64,000 nucleotides of DNA from Fibrobacter sp. UWH6. Its GTDB lineage: Bacteria; Fibrobacterota; Fibrobacteria; Fibrobacterales; Fibrobacteraceae. Location of the stretch: assembly GCF_900142465.1 (NCBI RefSeq), contig NZ_FRAX01000008.1, positions 62,001 through 126,000 on the forward strand, read 5' to 3'. A program made the translations under genes and the position numbers. Below the pieces are notes generated by a model. It was not told the origin of the DNA. It did not search any database and saw only the letters and a list, made by a program, of their open reading frames with translations. Below, piece by piece: positions 46,296 through 55,442 of the stretch. Within the stretch, counting starts at the first letter, position 1, and each line of letters opens with the position of its first letter.

Positions 46296-47816
46296 TTATC
46301 GACCAACCTGAATCGATTTCACAGAACTTCCTGAACGAACCATATACACGCCAGATTTTTTTACCAGCGAAAGTACATTCGATTTCATTTCATTGAAATT
46401 CAAGGCATCAATCTTTCCAAGGTAGGCACCAGATAAACCGTAGACTTCATAAGTTCGTAAAACATTACGATCCAAATTCAACGCATGCACAGCGGTTTCG
46501 CAGCAGGGAACCATGGGCACATCATTTTCATCAACCTTTTCAATGGAAACATTATCCAGCATAAGGGTTCCCGTAGATGTCGCCGCATTAAAGCTTAGGC
46601 GGGCATTGGTGTCCGTCGCAGCGGTCATCTGGAAATAGAATGAAAGGGGCTGCATGGAAGTACTAACGTCAAAATTCTGGACCGCGGTCAAATAGCTATC
46701 CCAAGGATCTTCGTGCTGTTCCACGTTCACTTCAAGAACACGATCTGCATCGGCACCGGCCTCAAAACTGACCTTGTACCATTCACCCTGTTCAAGATGA
46801 AGATTGTGCTGGATCAGCTGCACGGTATAAGGCTGCGACCCGACAGCGGAAATATCAAGAACATACTTGCCATCCTTCACAGAACCAACGGACTTACCAT
46901 CGCCATGATTCTGGAGGGTCCATGCATTCGCAGTAGAATCGAAACCACCATTATAAATGCTGTCGCGGTTGGTGGGTTCAACAAAAGGAGGTACGGCAGG
47001 CGTTTCCGCTACCGCTCCGTCGAGAGAGAAGCGCTTTACAAAATTCCAGATTTCGTCAGAGGTATTGACGCTGGCCAAATCCATGGAATACCAATGGCCC
47101 TTATCCTTAATGGAAATCAGACGGATATCGCTATTTTCCTTACAGCCGCTCCATTTTTCCATGGAGGCTGCAGAAGTGGTTTTGCCAACTGGATATTGGG
47201 AAATCTTTTCGGAGTTGGAGGAACAGCCTTCGTATTCCACCCAACGCTTCAAATAGGAAACAGCGCTGTTGTAGTTCACCGTAGGATCCGTCGTGCCGTG
47301 AGTATGCAGAATCGGCATCATGCGCTTGCTGGCGGGAGCGGGATTTCCAACCGGGTAGCCGGACACGGGAGCAATTGCAGCAATCTGGTCGCTCATCTTG
47401 TTAGCAGCGTGATAGCTCATCATGCCGCCCATGGAGAAGCCTGAAACATATACGCGTTTCTTATCAATTCCGTATTTCGTATACATTTCATTGATGATTG
47501 CTTTCAGGAAGTTCACATCCTTGTCGCCAGAAATATCCCAGGACTTATTTTCGCCATTAGGGAACACCACCACAAATCGGGCGGTATCCGCGATTTCTTC
47601 CCACTTAGCCGCATCATGCTGGTAGGGGGCATCCTGATTCATGCCATGCATCTGAATAATCAGGGGGCGATCTTTTTCGATATTAGCGGGTGCGTAAACC
47701 AGCATATTACGGTTCGCACCATTCACATTGATATTCTGAGAAGGAATCCCAAAGGAACTTCCCATAAATACAGTCAACGCAGCAAATGCTGCGACAAAGA
47801 ACTTTTTGCCAGACAT
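46296..47816 (-). CDS. CE1 esterase with CBM4/9-like module and C-terminal module
   Basis: A 506-residue secreted esterase, probably feruloyl or acetyl-xylan esterase. Start ATG 47816 has GAGG six bases upstream; the earlier in-frame ATG lies directly on the GAGG. Signal peptide about 1-22. The alpha/beta-hydrolase spans about 25-275, with the oxyanion loop MHGMNQDAP, the nucleophile Ser in SGFSMGG, the Asp in HGTTDPTVNY and the His in KDKGHWYSMD. The second domain (about 290-440, NGGFDSTANAWTLQ) is a jelly-roll like CBM4/CBM9 rather than CBM6, which is unusual in this island. The C-terminal module YEVYGLSGAYLGKIDAL closes the protein. Confidence 0.9.
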   Translation of the reverse strand: MSGKKFFVAAFAALTVFMGSSFGIPSQNINVNGANRNMLVYAPANIEKDRPLIIQMHGMNQDAPYQHDAAKWEEIADTARFVVVFPNGENKSWDISGDKDVNFLKAIINEMYTKYGIDKKRVYVSGFSMGGMMSYHAANKMSDQIAAIAPVSGYPVGNPAPASKRMMPILHTHGTTDPTVNYNSAVSYLKRWVEYEGCSSNSEKISQYPVGKTTSAASMEKWSGCKENSDIRLISIKDKGHWYSMDLASVNTSDEIWNFVKRFSLDGAVAETPAVPPFVEPTNRDSIYNGGFDSTANAWTLQNHGDGKSVGSVKDGKYVLDISAVGSQPYTVQLIQHNLHLEQGEWYKVSFEAGADADRVLEVNVEQHEDPWDSYLTAVQNFDVSTSMQPLSFYFQMTAATDTNARLSFNAATSTGTLMLDNVSIEKVDENDVPMVPCCETAVHALNLDRNVLRTYEVYGLSGAYLGKIDALNFNEMKSNVLSLVKKSGVYMVRSGSSVKSIQVGR

Positions 47817-47867
47817 CCACATCCTCATTTTTAAGGTTAGCGGACACCACTCCGCGAACCCACCTTA

Positions 47868-47931
47868 AAACTATATGGGTTGTAAGCAAAAAGAAAACAT
47901 CAAACCATAACAACTATGGATAAAAAGTCCA
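47868..47931 (-). promoter_or_regulatory. Island dyad promoter of CE1 gene
   Basis: Dyad TGGATAAAAAGTCCA (47917-47931). -10 box TAGTTT (47868-47873), centre distance 53.5 bp. Confidence 0.73.
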
Positions 47932-47945
47932 TGACAAAACAAGCA

Positions 47946-47979
47946 AAAAAAAACGGCACCCGACGTAAATCAGGTACCG
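47946..47979 (-). terminator. Intrinsic terminator of the second GH43 gene
   Basis: CGGTACCTGA/TCGGGTGCCG stem with a T9 tail on the minus strand. Confidence 0.8.
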
Positions 47980-48021
47980 CTTTAGTGTATGGGATGTGTT
48001 ATGAAAGATCGTTTGTAAAAT

Positions 48022-50388
48022 TTACTTGGTCACGGAAATCTTGTGAACCAGGCCACCACGGACTGGCTTTACGATATACATGCCGCTCTGCTTTACAAAA
48101 TCGCGGGTAACGTTCACGATATCGGCGCCATTGCTGTTCACGATTCCCAGCAAGTTTCCGTTCAGGTTAAACACGCGGTAGTTCTGCTGACCGCCAACCA
48201 CCATGCGAATGTCCCTGATGGAGGTGGTGCCAATAGGAGCGGGATCCGTTGCGTCCTTACCTTCGGCAAAGTTAAAGTAGTCAATGTCGAACCAGTCTGC
48301 GGTGGCGGTAAAGCGCAGGATATGTTCACCGGCAGGCAGGACCACATTGGCATTCACCTTGTTGTAATCATCAAAGTTCTGTTCTTCGCTATCACCGTCT
48401 TTCTTTGCAGCAGGAACAGCGATGTCTTCAGTAAGATCCTTACCATCCAGAGAAAGCTTGAAGCTGGAGCCACCATCGGAAGCGACTGCGGCAAACAAAG
48501 TATAGTCACCAGCCTTTGTAACATTGATGGTATATTCCAGCCATTCATCCTTCTGGATATAGCCAACCACAATGCGGTCGCCAGATTTCTTGTACAGATC
48601 TACGCCAGTATCCTTACGGTAATCGGAGCATTCGCTAACCTTGTCACCAGTGCAGGCACGATTTTCGGAATCCTTGTCGCTGTAAGACGGACCGCCCTTG
48701 CCCTTACCCGGATCGTCAAAGTCTTCAGCTTCGATCTGGCCAGGAAGTGCCCACGGAGTCTGGGTTGCATTGTGTGCCGTCTGGGGAATAGGTTCTGCGC
48801 CGGCACCATCCAGGTAGATTTCATCATTTGCGTCTACACCAATCTTGAACCAGTCAAAGTCAACAGATCCGCCAGCGGTTTTTGTTGCCCAGTTGAACAA
48901 GCCAAAACGATTACCCACGAACATGTGCAAATCGAAGCTCAAGCTTACATTAGTACCGATCTTCTTCCAAGAACTGCCATCTTCGCTGTAGTAGAAGGAG
49001 GCTGTGCCCTTATCGATAGGAATGTCAAAATCGACGCGGAGGTAAACCTTGGAGCCAGAAAGATTTTCAGAAGCCTCGCGCTTTTCACCATCCTTGGTGC
49101 CGCTGTACATGACAACCTTATAGCTGCCACTTTCCTTCGTAATGGCCACCATGCCCTTGTTGTCCTGCCAAGCAGCAAGACCGGCAACATCGCCATCATT
49201 CATATTAGAGCCATCCACCAAGGTACGGCCAACGCACTTGGGGCCAAAGGTACGCTGAGTCAGCATATTCTTGACGCTGGTAATGCGGGCATCGGTACGG
49301 CCAGTGGTAATGCGGAGCTTGCCATCAGCCAGTTTCCACTTGGAGTTATCCGGATTGTGGTTCCACTGCCATTCCAGCGGAAGTTCGTCGCCATCAAAGT
49401 CATCGGAAGTGACCATGCCGTAACCCGGTTCCACTTCGCTAGGCAAATCCAAAGTTGCGGGAGCCTTCTTGGAACCGCCTTCAGGTTCCGGCCAACCATC
49501 CTTCCACACCGTGGGAACCAGGTGAGAAATACGGCCAATAGGACCAGAATCGCGGAACAGGAGCGCATACCACTTGCCATCGGGAGTATCAAAAATACCG
49601 CCCTGGGCTACGCCATTATCCTGCAAGAAGATTCGGCCGGTAAAGCCATCCAAAAGGTTCTTGGAACGATAAACAATTTCAGTACGGCAAGCGCCTGCGG
49701 GCCAAGAAATAGTAAACAGGTAGTATTCACCGTTCACCTTTTCCATGTGAGAGCCTTCCTGCTGCACATAGTAATCGCGATCGCCCTTGCCGGTAATCTT
49801 GTTGACACTAACGCCACCAACCTTGCCGCTCTTGCCGCCAGCCTTTACGCCAGACGCATCGTCGTTCAGCTGCACATAGCTAATCTGATCGCCAGAACCG
49901 TAGAAAACCCAGGCCGTGCCGTCATCATCGAAGAACAGAGAGGGATCGTGATAGAAGGGCAGCTGGACTTCGCTCCAGGGGCCGCCTTCGATATCCTTGG
50001 TCTTGTAAAGGTGAGTCTTGTTGGTGGTATAAGACGGAGTCAGGACGTAATAGTAACCGTCCTTCTCTCGATAGCGGATGCTAGAAGCCCAGGAGCCCTT
50101 ACCATAGGCATCCTTACCGCCGTTCAAATTCATGTTGTCGTTATTGGTCAGGGTTTCGTACACATAACCAATAGTGCGCCACTGAGCCAAATCGGTGCTC
50201 TTGAAAATGGGAATGCCCGGAGCGTAATGCATGGTGGTCGTCACCATGTAGTAGTTGCCCTCGACGCGTACAATGGAAGGGTCCGGAGAATCGGACCAGA
50301 TCACCGGATTATTAACAGTGACGGCAAAGGCGCCAACTGCAGAACCGAGCAAAGCTGCTCCGGCAAAAAACTTCTTTAACAATCCCAT
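48022..50388 (-). CDS. GH43 enzyme with beta-sandwich, CBM6 and C-terminal module
   Basis: A 788-residue secreted family 43 enzyme resembling the beta-xylosidase/arabinofuranosidase group with an accessory C-terminal beta-sandwich. Start ATG 50388 with GAGGAG seven bases upstream. Signal peptide about 1-21 (AVGAFA). The propeller spans about 24-310, with the base Asp in WSDSPDPSIV, the modulating Asp in FYHDPSLFFDDDG and the acid Glu near QEGSHMEKVN. The beta-sandwich spans about 330-530 (WQWNHNPDNSKW is typical of GH43-linked domains). CBM6 spans about 549-705 (LPGQIEAEDFDDPG). The C-terminal module starts at YRVFNLNGNLLGIV. Its upstream region carries the tandem repeats. Confidence 0.92.
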   Translation of the reverse strand: MGLLKKFFAGAALLGSAVGAFAVTVNNPVIWSDSPDPSIVRVEGNYYMVTTTMHYAPGIPIFKSTDLAQWRTIGYVYETLTNNDNMNLNGGKDAYGKGSWASSIRYREKDGYYYVLTPSYTTNKTHLYKTKDIEGGPWSEVQLPFYHDPSLFFDDDGTAWVFYGSGDQISYVQLNDDASGVKAGGKSGKVGGVSVNKITGKGDRDYYVQQEGSHMEKVNGEYYLFTISWPAGACRTEIVYRSKNLLDGFTGRIFLQDNGVAQGGIFDTPDGKWYALLFRDSGPIGRISHLVPTVWKDGWPEPEGGSKKAPATLDLPSEVEPGYGMVTSDDFDGDELPLEWQWNHNPDNSKWKLADGKLRITTGRTDARITSVKNMLTQRTFGPKCVGRTLVDGSNMNDGDVAGLAAWQDNKGMVAITKESGSYKVVMYSGTKDGEKREASENLSGSKVYLRVDFDIPIDKGTASFYYSEDGSSWKKIGTNVSLSFDLHMFVGNRFGLFNWATKTAGGSVDFDWFKIGVDANDEIYLDGAGAEPIPQTAHNATQTPWALPGQIEAEDFDDPGKGKGGPSYSDKDSENRACTGDKVSECSDYRKDTGVDLYKKSGDRIVVGYIQKDEWLEYTINVTKAGDYTLFAAVASDGGSSFKLSLDGKDLTEDIAVPAAKKDGDSEEQNFDDYNKVNANVVLPAGEHILRFTATADWFDIDYFNFAEGKDATDPAPIGTTSIRDIRMVVGGQQNYRVFNLNGNLLGIVNSNGADIVNVTRDFVKQSGMYIVKPVRGGLVHKISVTK

Positions 50389-50438
50389 ATCAATCTCCTC
50401 AGCAGGCCACACCAACAACCTGCGGTTTTCATGACTAT

Positions 50439-50502
50439 AAATTACCTCTGTCCAAGGACAAAAAACATGCCTAGACAAAAGCTTTTATTGACATTTTATC
50501 AA
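50439..50502 (-). promoter_or_regulatory. Island dyad promoter of second GH43 gene
   Basis: Dyad TTGACATTTTATCAA (50488-50502). -10 box TAATTT (50439-50444), centre distance 53.5 bp. The right part of the dyad lies inside the first tandem repeat unit. Confidence 0.72.
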
Positions 50503-51141
50503 TGGGGGGACGTTATAAACGTCTGACTGTTTTCTATAGGTACTGCTTTGCGGGGAGAGGGCCCGCACTCGGAGTTACGAAGGCCGTCAGCCCTCTCCCC
50601 CGCACCCCTTTCCCGCCCGGCCACGTGAAAGCAGATTAGAACGTTATTGCACAAAAGGAACGTCTTTTTCACTCCTCACTAAAACATTTTTTCAATGGGG
50701 GGGGACGTTATAAACGTCTGATTGTTTTCAGTAGGTACTGCTTTGCGGGGAGAGGGCCCGCACTCGGAGTTACGAAGGCAGTCAGCCCTCTCCCCCGCAC
50801 CCCTTTCCCGCCCGGCCACGTGAAAGCAGATTAGAACGTTATTGCATAAAAGGAACGTCTTTTTCACTCCTCACTAAAACATTTTTTCAATGGGGGGACG
50901 TTATAAACGTCTGACTGTTTTCAGTAGGTTCTGCTTTGCGGGGAGAGGGCCCGCACTCGGAGTTACGAAGGCCGTCAGCCCTCTCCCCCGCACCCCTTTC
51001 CCGCCCGGCCACGTGAAAGCAGATTAGAACGTTATTGCATAAAAGGAACGTCTTTTTCACTCCTCACTAAAACATTTTATCAATGGGGGGACGTTATAAA
51101 CGTCTGATTGTTTTCTATAGGTTCTGCTTTGCGGGGAGAGG
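50491..51141. repeat. 193-bp tandem repeat, three full copies and a partial fourth
   Basis: Units start at 50491, 50684, 50879 and 51072 (193, 195, 193 bases; the 195 comes from extra Gs). The fourth breaks off near 51141. Each unit has CAATGGGG, the dyad GACGTT-ATA-AACGTC, a GGGGAGAGGGC...GCCCTCTCCCC stem and a C-rich stretch. Copies differ at only a few positions. No reading frame in it is convincing. The start of every unit (ACATTTTATC or ACATTTTTTC, then AATGG) is the right half of the island dyad. Confidence 0.92.
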
Positions 51142-51152
51142 GTGTGATGCAT

Positions 51153-51186
51153 CAAAAAAAGAAAGGGTCCGCGAACGGACCCTTTC
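51153..51186 (-). terminator. Terminator of the CE6 gene and small ORF
   Basis: Perfect AAAGGGTCCG/CGGACCCTTT stem with four-base loop, then TCTTTTTTT on the minus strand. Confidence 0.88.
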
Positions 51187-51210
51187 CCCTCTAACCACCA
51201 AAATTTCGTT

Positions 51211-51294
51211 TTATCCGTAAATCAGACCAAGCGCTACTGCTACAATGCCGCAGACAACAATCTGTTTTACGATGGAAATTTCGTGAGCGCCCAT
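51211..51294 (-). CDS. 27-residue hydrophobic small protein
   Basis: A short reading frame from ATG 51294 to a TAA at 51211, lying between the CE6 stop (15 bases upstream) and the CE6 terminator. AAGGA precedes the ATG at a good distance. The peptide begins MGAHEISIVKQ, and the remaining 16 residues (IVVCGIVAVALGLIYG) would just span a membrane as one helix. It would be translated from the CE6 transcript. I do not recognise its family. Short membrane peptides of this type often assist transporters or other membrane proteins. Confidence 0.5.
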   Translation of the reverse strand: MGAHEISIVKQIVVCGIVAVALGLIYG

Positions 51295-51309
51295 AAATCT
51301 TCCTTGGTG

Positions 51310-52908
51310 TTATTTTTCAACTCGCATAATGAAGTTCTTTTCGCCGGGGACACTGACCAGGTAAACGCCCTGCTTCTTGGTAGCAGACTTGCTTACGCGA
51401 TTGCCCTGCATATCGAAGTACTGGGCCTTGGACATATCCACCTGCTGATTGGACTTCACACCCAAACGGATTGCCGTGGGATCTTCTTCAGAACCGCCCA
51501 CCTTGACAAATTCCACATAGTCGATGTCAATCCAGTCGTTGGTGATTTCCAGTTTCAGCTCATGTTCACCAGCGGTGAGAGTTGCGGTGCCGCCCTTCAC
51601 AGTCGTGTAGCTTTCTTCGCTAAAGCCCAAGCCCTCGTTGACCATTTCAGTACCGATCTGCTTTTCATCCATGTAGAGGACAAAGCTGCCAGTGCTGTTT
51701 TCGCCAGCGATTCTTGCAGAAATTTCGTATTCACCATCAGCAGCCACGTTCACGGTATACTTGAGCCATTCGCCCTTCTGGCAATGACCGATAGCCATAC
51801 CCTTATCCGGCTGGTAAATATCCACGTCATCCTTACGGAGCTTGCCACCTTCGTTGCCCTTGCTCAAGTCATAGTAAGCTTTTCCGGCGCCGCCCTTGTT
51901 GTAGTTTTCGGCCTGAAGCTTACCCGGAATTTCAATAGGATCTGCATAGGGGCCATATTCTTCAGGGGGTTCATCAGCCACTGTAGACTTGCTGGGGTCA
52001 ACCAGATCCACGGCGGGTGCGTTGGGGTCAATAGTCTTGTCGATCAGCTTCAGCATTTCGGAGCAGTAACGCTTGCCCAGTTCAATGACACCTTCGCGTC
52101 CGAAATGGTAAACATCCTTGCCGTTACCCTTCAAGCCCTTGGAAGACGCCAAACCAAACTTCTTGAAGTTGTTCTTCAGCAGAGCAATGCCGCCGTTCTT
52201 GCTGGAACAGCAGTTGTTACCTTCCTGGAGCAATTCACCAGCCACGAAAGGAACTTCGTTTTCGTCCAGATCGAGAGCGTCGATAATGTCCTTGTAGGTC
52301 TTGTAAACAGTCTTACGCCAGTTATCATCAGTACCGTCAGATTCACCCTGATGGAAGATGAACCCCTTGATGACACCCACTTCCTTGGCCTTCTTGGCAA
52401 GTTCCAGAATACGTCCCGGAGGATTGTTGTCGTAATCCTTGGGCCAGCCCCAAGACTTAATGTCCTTACCATCGCCGTTAAAATAAGCCTGATACTGATC
52501 CTTGTCAAATGCGCGGATACTGACAGCACCGATAGCCACAGGAATAATGCCCACGGTCACACCCGGCAGGGAGTCCACCATGGCGCGGCCAAAGTAGTCA
52601 GCGGGGGAAAGCTGTTCAAACGCGTGGAACATGGGGGGAATTGCCGGATACCATTCTCCGGTCTTGATAGACTGGGTTGTGGAACCAGTACGGCTGCTGG
52701 CATTTGCCGTGTGAGAAGCCAGCATAATAAAGTTCTTGGGTTCCTGAGCCTGATCCACAGACGGAACGATTTCACCGTTACCCGACATATTGGACTGGCC
52801 ATAGGCAATATAAATATGGAAATTCGGATTGGGTGCAGCAAAAGCACAACCGGCAACAGCCAATACACCCAGCGCCGCCTTCATAAATTTAGACTTAATT
52901 GTATTCAT
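51310..52908 (-). CDS. CE6 acetyl-xylan esterase with CBM6 and C-terminal module
   Basis: A 532-residue secreted SGNH-type esterase of family CE6, which removes acetyl groups from xylan. Start ATG 52908 has GAGGAG upstream. Signal peptide about 1-24 (GVLAVAGCAFA). The nucleophile Ser is in IAYGQSNMSG, the Gln/Glu block in FHQGESDGTDDNW, and the catalytic His in DVYHFGREGVIELGKRY. CBM6 spans about 329-475 (IPGKLQAENYNKGG). The C-terminal module is about 480-532 (AQYFDMQGNRVSKSATKKQGVYLV). A 27-codon ORF follows on the same transcript. Confidence 0.94.
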   Translation of the reverse strand: MNTIKSKFMKAALGVLAVAGCAFAAPNPNFHIYIAYGQSNMSGNGEIVPSVDQAQEPKNFIMLASHTANASSRTGSTTQSIKTGEWYPAIPPMFHAFEQLSPADYFGRAMVDSLPGVTVGIIPVAIGAVSIRAFDKDQYQAYFNGDGKDIKSWGWPKDYDNNPPGRILELAKKAKEVGVIKGFIFHQGESDGTDDNWRKTVYKTYKDIIDALDLDENEVPFVAGELLQEGNNCCSSKNGGIALLKNNFKKFGLASSKGLKGNGKDVYHFGREGVIELGKRYCSEMLKLIDKTIDPNAPAVDLVDPSKSTVADEPPEEYGPYADPIEIPGKLQAENYNKGGAGKAYYDLSKGNEGGKLRKDDVDIYQPDKGMAIGHCQKGEWLKYTVNVAADGEYEISARIAGENSTGSFVLYMDEKQIGTEMVNEGLGFSEESYTTVKGGTATLTAGEHELKLEITNDWIDIDYVEFVKVGGSEEDPTAIRLGVKSNQQVDMSKAQYFDMQGNRVSKSATKKQGVYLVSVPGEKNFIMRVEK

Positions 52909-52937
52909 AACACTCCTCGTACAATTTATCACACTAT

Positions 52938-53000
52938 AAACTATTCTTTAATGGAATAAAAAGCAAAATTTCTACACGTAAAATATGGATTATATGTCCA
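52938..53000 (-). promoter_or_regulatory. Island dyad promoter of CE6 gene
   Basis: Dyad TGGATTATATGTCCA (52986-53000). -10 box TAGTTT (52938-52943), centre distance 52.5 bp. Confidence 0.73.
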
Positions 53001-53019
53001 AAAAAACGTCATATTTTAA

Positions 53020-53057
53020 AAAAAAGGGACATCCCAGTTTCCCAGGACGCCCCTTTT
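53020..53057 (-). terminator. Intrinsic terminator of the GH30 gene
   Basis: AAAAGGGGCGTCC pairs with GGATGTCCCTTTT (two G-U pairs) on the minus strand, followed by more T. Confidence 0.8.
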
Positions 53058-53093
53058 TGGTTTTGGTTTGGTTTATGGAAGTTTTTATGAATC

Positions 53094-55232
53094 TTACTTA
53101 GTTACGTTCACTACAGCAGAACCAGAGACGGACTTCACCAGATAGGAACCCTTTGCCTTTACAAGGTCAGCAGTCTTGTTCTGCAGATCCACAGATTCAG
53201 ACTTGAAGGAACCCATCAAATTACCGTTCATATCGAACACGGAGTAGTTCTGTTCGCCAGCCACGTCAAAACGGACCTTGACAATACTAGTCGTATCTTC
53301 AGGATCTTCGGGATCCACAACCGGTTCCGGGTCAGTTGCGTCCTTGCCTTCGACGAAGGTGAAGTAGTCTACATCCAGCCAGTCGGAGGTCACCTGGAAG
53401 CGAAGGATATGTTCACCTTCGGTAAGGGTTACATTTCTCTGGATCTTGTCAAAGGAGTCAAAATTGCCTTCGCTAGAAGTAGTTGCCGGAGCGACGATGG
53501 TATCGGTAATAGCCTTGCCATCCATCAAGAGCTGGAAACTTGCAGTACCGTTGTTGGAAGCCACATAGGCGAACATGGTGTAATCACCGGACTTGGCCAC
53601 CTTCACGGTGTATTCAAGCCATTCACCATTGCGGTTGTAGCCGACCACGTTGCCAAAGGACTTCTTGTAGATATCGACGCCGGTGTCTTTGCGGTAATCA
53701 GAACATTCAGAAACATCGGTATCCGAGCAAGAATGGTTTTCGGAATCGGTATCATAGAAAGTCTTGTTGGCGTTACCCGTACCCGGGATATCAAAGTCTT
53801 CGGCCTGGATCTTGCCCGGGATGGCGAGGGCTTCACCCTTGAACGGTTCACGGGGAGTAGGAGGAGCAAAGGCGGCAGCACCAACCAGGGTCACAATGCA
53901 GTCCTTGTTGGAGGAACCGGATTCCATCTTGATGGTCACGGAACCGTTAACCACATCATATTCATCCAGGTATTCCGCATTCTTGTTTTCGCTGGTCATG
54001 TAGGCGCGAACGGTCTTGACATCAGCACCCTTTATGTTGACCGTAACAGTCTTTGCGTTCCTGGCATCACGATTAAGGAGAACCACGATGACGCTATCGC
54101 CATTGGCGCTCTTGTAAGCGGAAGCATGAACGTCAGTTTCGGGCTTCAGGGTAGCACCCACACGAACTGCACCCGGACGGATGAATCGGGCAAACTGGCT
54201 CATGATGTAGCCGCGCTTGGAAACCTTGCCCACTTCGTTGGAAGGAATGGAAAGCTTATTGCTAAAATCCGTTTCCATGATCAGGCCATAGCAACGACGG
54301 ATGTACCACCAGGTGTACTGATTGAAGTTACCAATAGCCAAGGCACGATGAATATCGTAGGCCACGTCCATAGCGCGGACGGTGTCCTTCTTGTTCTGAT
54401 TTGCCTGGTCACCGGTATTCATAATCTTACGCCAATAGTTGCCGCTGCCCTGGCTTTCGGTATAGTGTTCCGTCATCCAGCGTTCCACATTTTTCTGGTC
54501 AGCGAGAGAGTACTGGAACCAGGAATCTGCGGTATAGGCTTCACTAGCGTAGAAGTGGGCGCCAAGAATGTCCCAGTTCTTCAGAACATTATCATCCTTC
54601 AGAACCTTGTCGTACATGCCCTTGGCATAGGCAAAGGATTCCGTAGAAATCACCTTGGTGCCATGCTTACGCATCTTGGCGGCGTAATCTCTGGTAAAGT
54701 TGTAAATTTCGTCAGCAGACCAGCAGGCCCATTCGCCGCACCAGTCCGGTTCGTTGCTGATGGAAAGGGCGTACAGGGGAACACCCTGGTTGATCATGTA
54801 TTCTGCAAAGCTATTCAGATGGTCAACATACTTCTGGTAGTTGCTGGAGGCGATGTGCTGACCGGCACCTGCATAGTTGGAAGTCCAGGGGGTTGCATAG
54901 AGAATGAAGTCATTGCCGGCATACTTCTTGGCGGACTTGGCGGCGGCAACATCCTTGTTAAAACTGTTAGAATTTCCGTAAACCGGAATACGGAGGGTAT
55001 TCAAGCCAATTTGGCCATCACCGGTACCAAAGGCAAGCTTAGCATCGGCATCGGAGAGACCTTTACCGCCCTGCCATTCATTGTGGACCATGCCACCAAA
55101 ACCACGAATTACCTGATATTCAGTATTTGCATCGACAGTAACAGTCGAAGCCAAGGCGCTACCGGCAAAAAAGCCCAGGATGCCAAACAAAGACGCAATC
55201 TTGCCTACGCAAGAGCAATTTCTATTCCACAT
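53094..55232 (-). CDS. GH30 glucuronoxylanase-like enzyme with CBM6 and C-terminal module
   Basis: A 712-residue secreted family 30 enzyme that cuts xylan, in the best-known relatives at positions set by glucuronic acid branches. Start ATG 55232 with GGAG eight bases upstream. Signal peptide about 1-28 (GFFAGSALA). The barrel opens YQVIRGFGGMVHNEW; LSISNEPDW holds the acid/base Glu and WMTEHYTES the nucleophile Glu. The family's side beta-domain follows to about 450. CBM6 spans about 477-635 (IPGKIQAEDFDIPG). The C-terminal module starts at YSVFDMNGNLMGSF. Whether it needs glucuronate is not clear from the motifs I can see. Confidence 0.93.
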   Translation of the reverse strand: MWNRNCSCVGKIASLFGILGFFAGSALASTVTVDANTEYQVIRGFGGMVHNEWQGGKGLSDADAKLAFGTGDGQIGLNTLRIPVYGNSNSFNKDVAAAKSAKKYAGNDFILYATPWTSNYAGAGQHIASSNYQKYVDHLNSFAEYMINQGVPLYALSISNEPDWCGEWACWSADEIYNFTRDYAAKMRKHGTKVISTESFAYAKGMYDKVLKDDNVLKNWDILGAHFYASEAYTADSWFQYSLADQKNVERWMTEHYTESQGSGNYWRKIMNTGDQANQNKKDTVRAMDVAYDIHRALAIGNFNQYTWWYIRRCYGLIMETDFSNKLSIPSNEVGKVSKRGYIMSQFARFIRPGAVRVGATLKPETDVHASAYKSANGDSVIVVLLNRDARNAKTVTVNIKGADVKTVRAYMTSENKNAEYLDEYDVVNGSVTIKMESGSSNKDCIVTLVGAAAFAPPTPREPFKGEALAIPGKIQAEDFDIPGTGNANKTFYDTDSENHSCSDTDVSECSDYRKDTGVDIYKKSFGNVVGYNRNGEWLEYTVKVAKSGDYTMFAYVASNNGTASFQLLMDGKAITDTIVAPATTSSEGNFDSFDKIQRNVTLTEGEHILRFQVTSDWLDVDYFTFVEGKDATDPEPVVDPEDPEDTTSIVKVRFDVAGEQNYSVFDMNGNLMGSFKSESVDLQNKTADLVKAKGSYLVKSVSGSAVVNVTK

Positions 55233-55281
55233 ATCCCATACTCCATGTATGAAGAGCGACACCACTCGCCCTATGCAACTT

Positions 55282-55345
55282 AAACTATTCCATTTCGGAG
55301 CATATATCCACTATGGACACCCTCTTTCCATGGACAAATTGTCCA
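55282..55345 (-). promoter_or_regulatory. Island dyad promoter of GH30 gene
   Basis: Dyad TGGACAAATTGTCCA (55331-55345), perfect arms extended by A/T to six bases. -10 box TAGTTT (55282-55287), centre distance 53.5 bp. Confidence 0.8.
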
Positions 55346-55350
55346 TAGAC

Positions 55351-55383
55351 AAAAAGCCCCCAGGCAAATTCTGGAGGCTTTTT
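55351..55383 (-). terminator. Intrinsic terminator of the third GH43 gene
   Basis: AAAAAGCCTCCAG/CTGGGGGCTTTTT stem on the minus strand with a seven-base loop, five bases from the GH30 dyad. Confidence 0.85.
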
Positions 55384-55442
55384 TGGATGCGTTTATGGTA
55401 TCTTTTGACGATTTTCGCCTAAATTCAACGATTTTCTGCGTT

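Noticed and set aside
50679-50867. Short reading frames inside the tandem repeat as genes
   Set aside because: They follow from the GC-rich repeat, lack a ribosome-binding site and have no recognisable protein features.
50491-51141. Tandem repeats as a CRISPR array
   Set aside because: Units are about 193 bases and nearly identical along their length. There are no short repeats with variable spacers and no cas genes.
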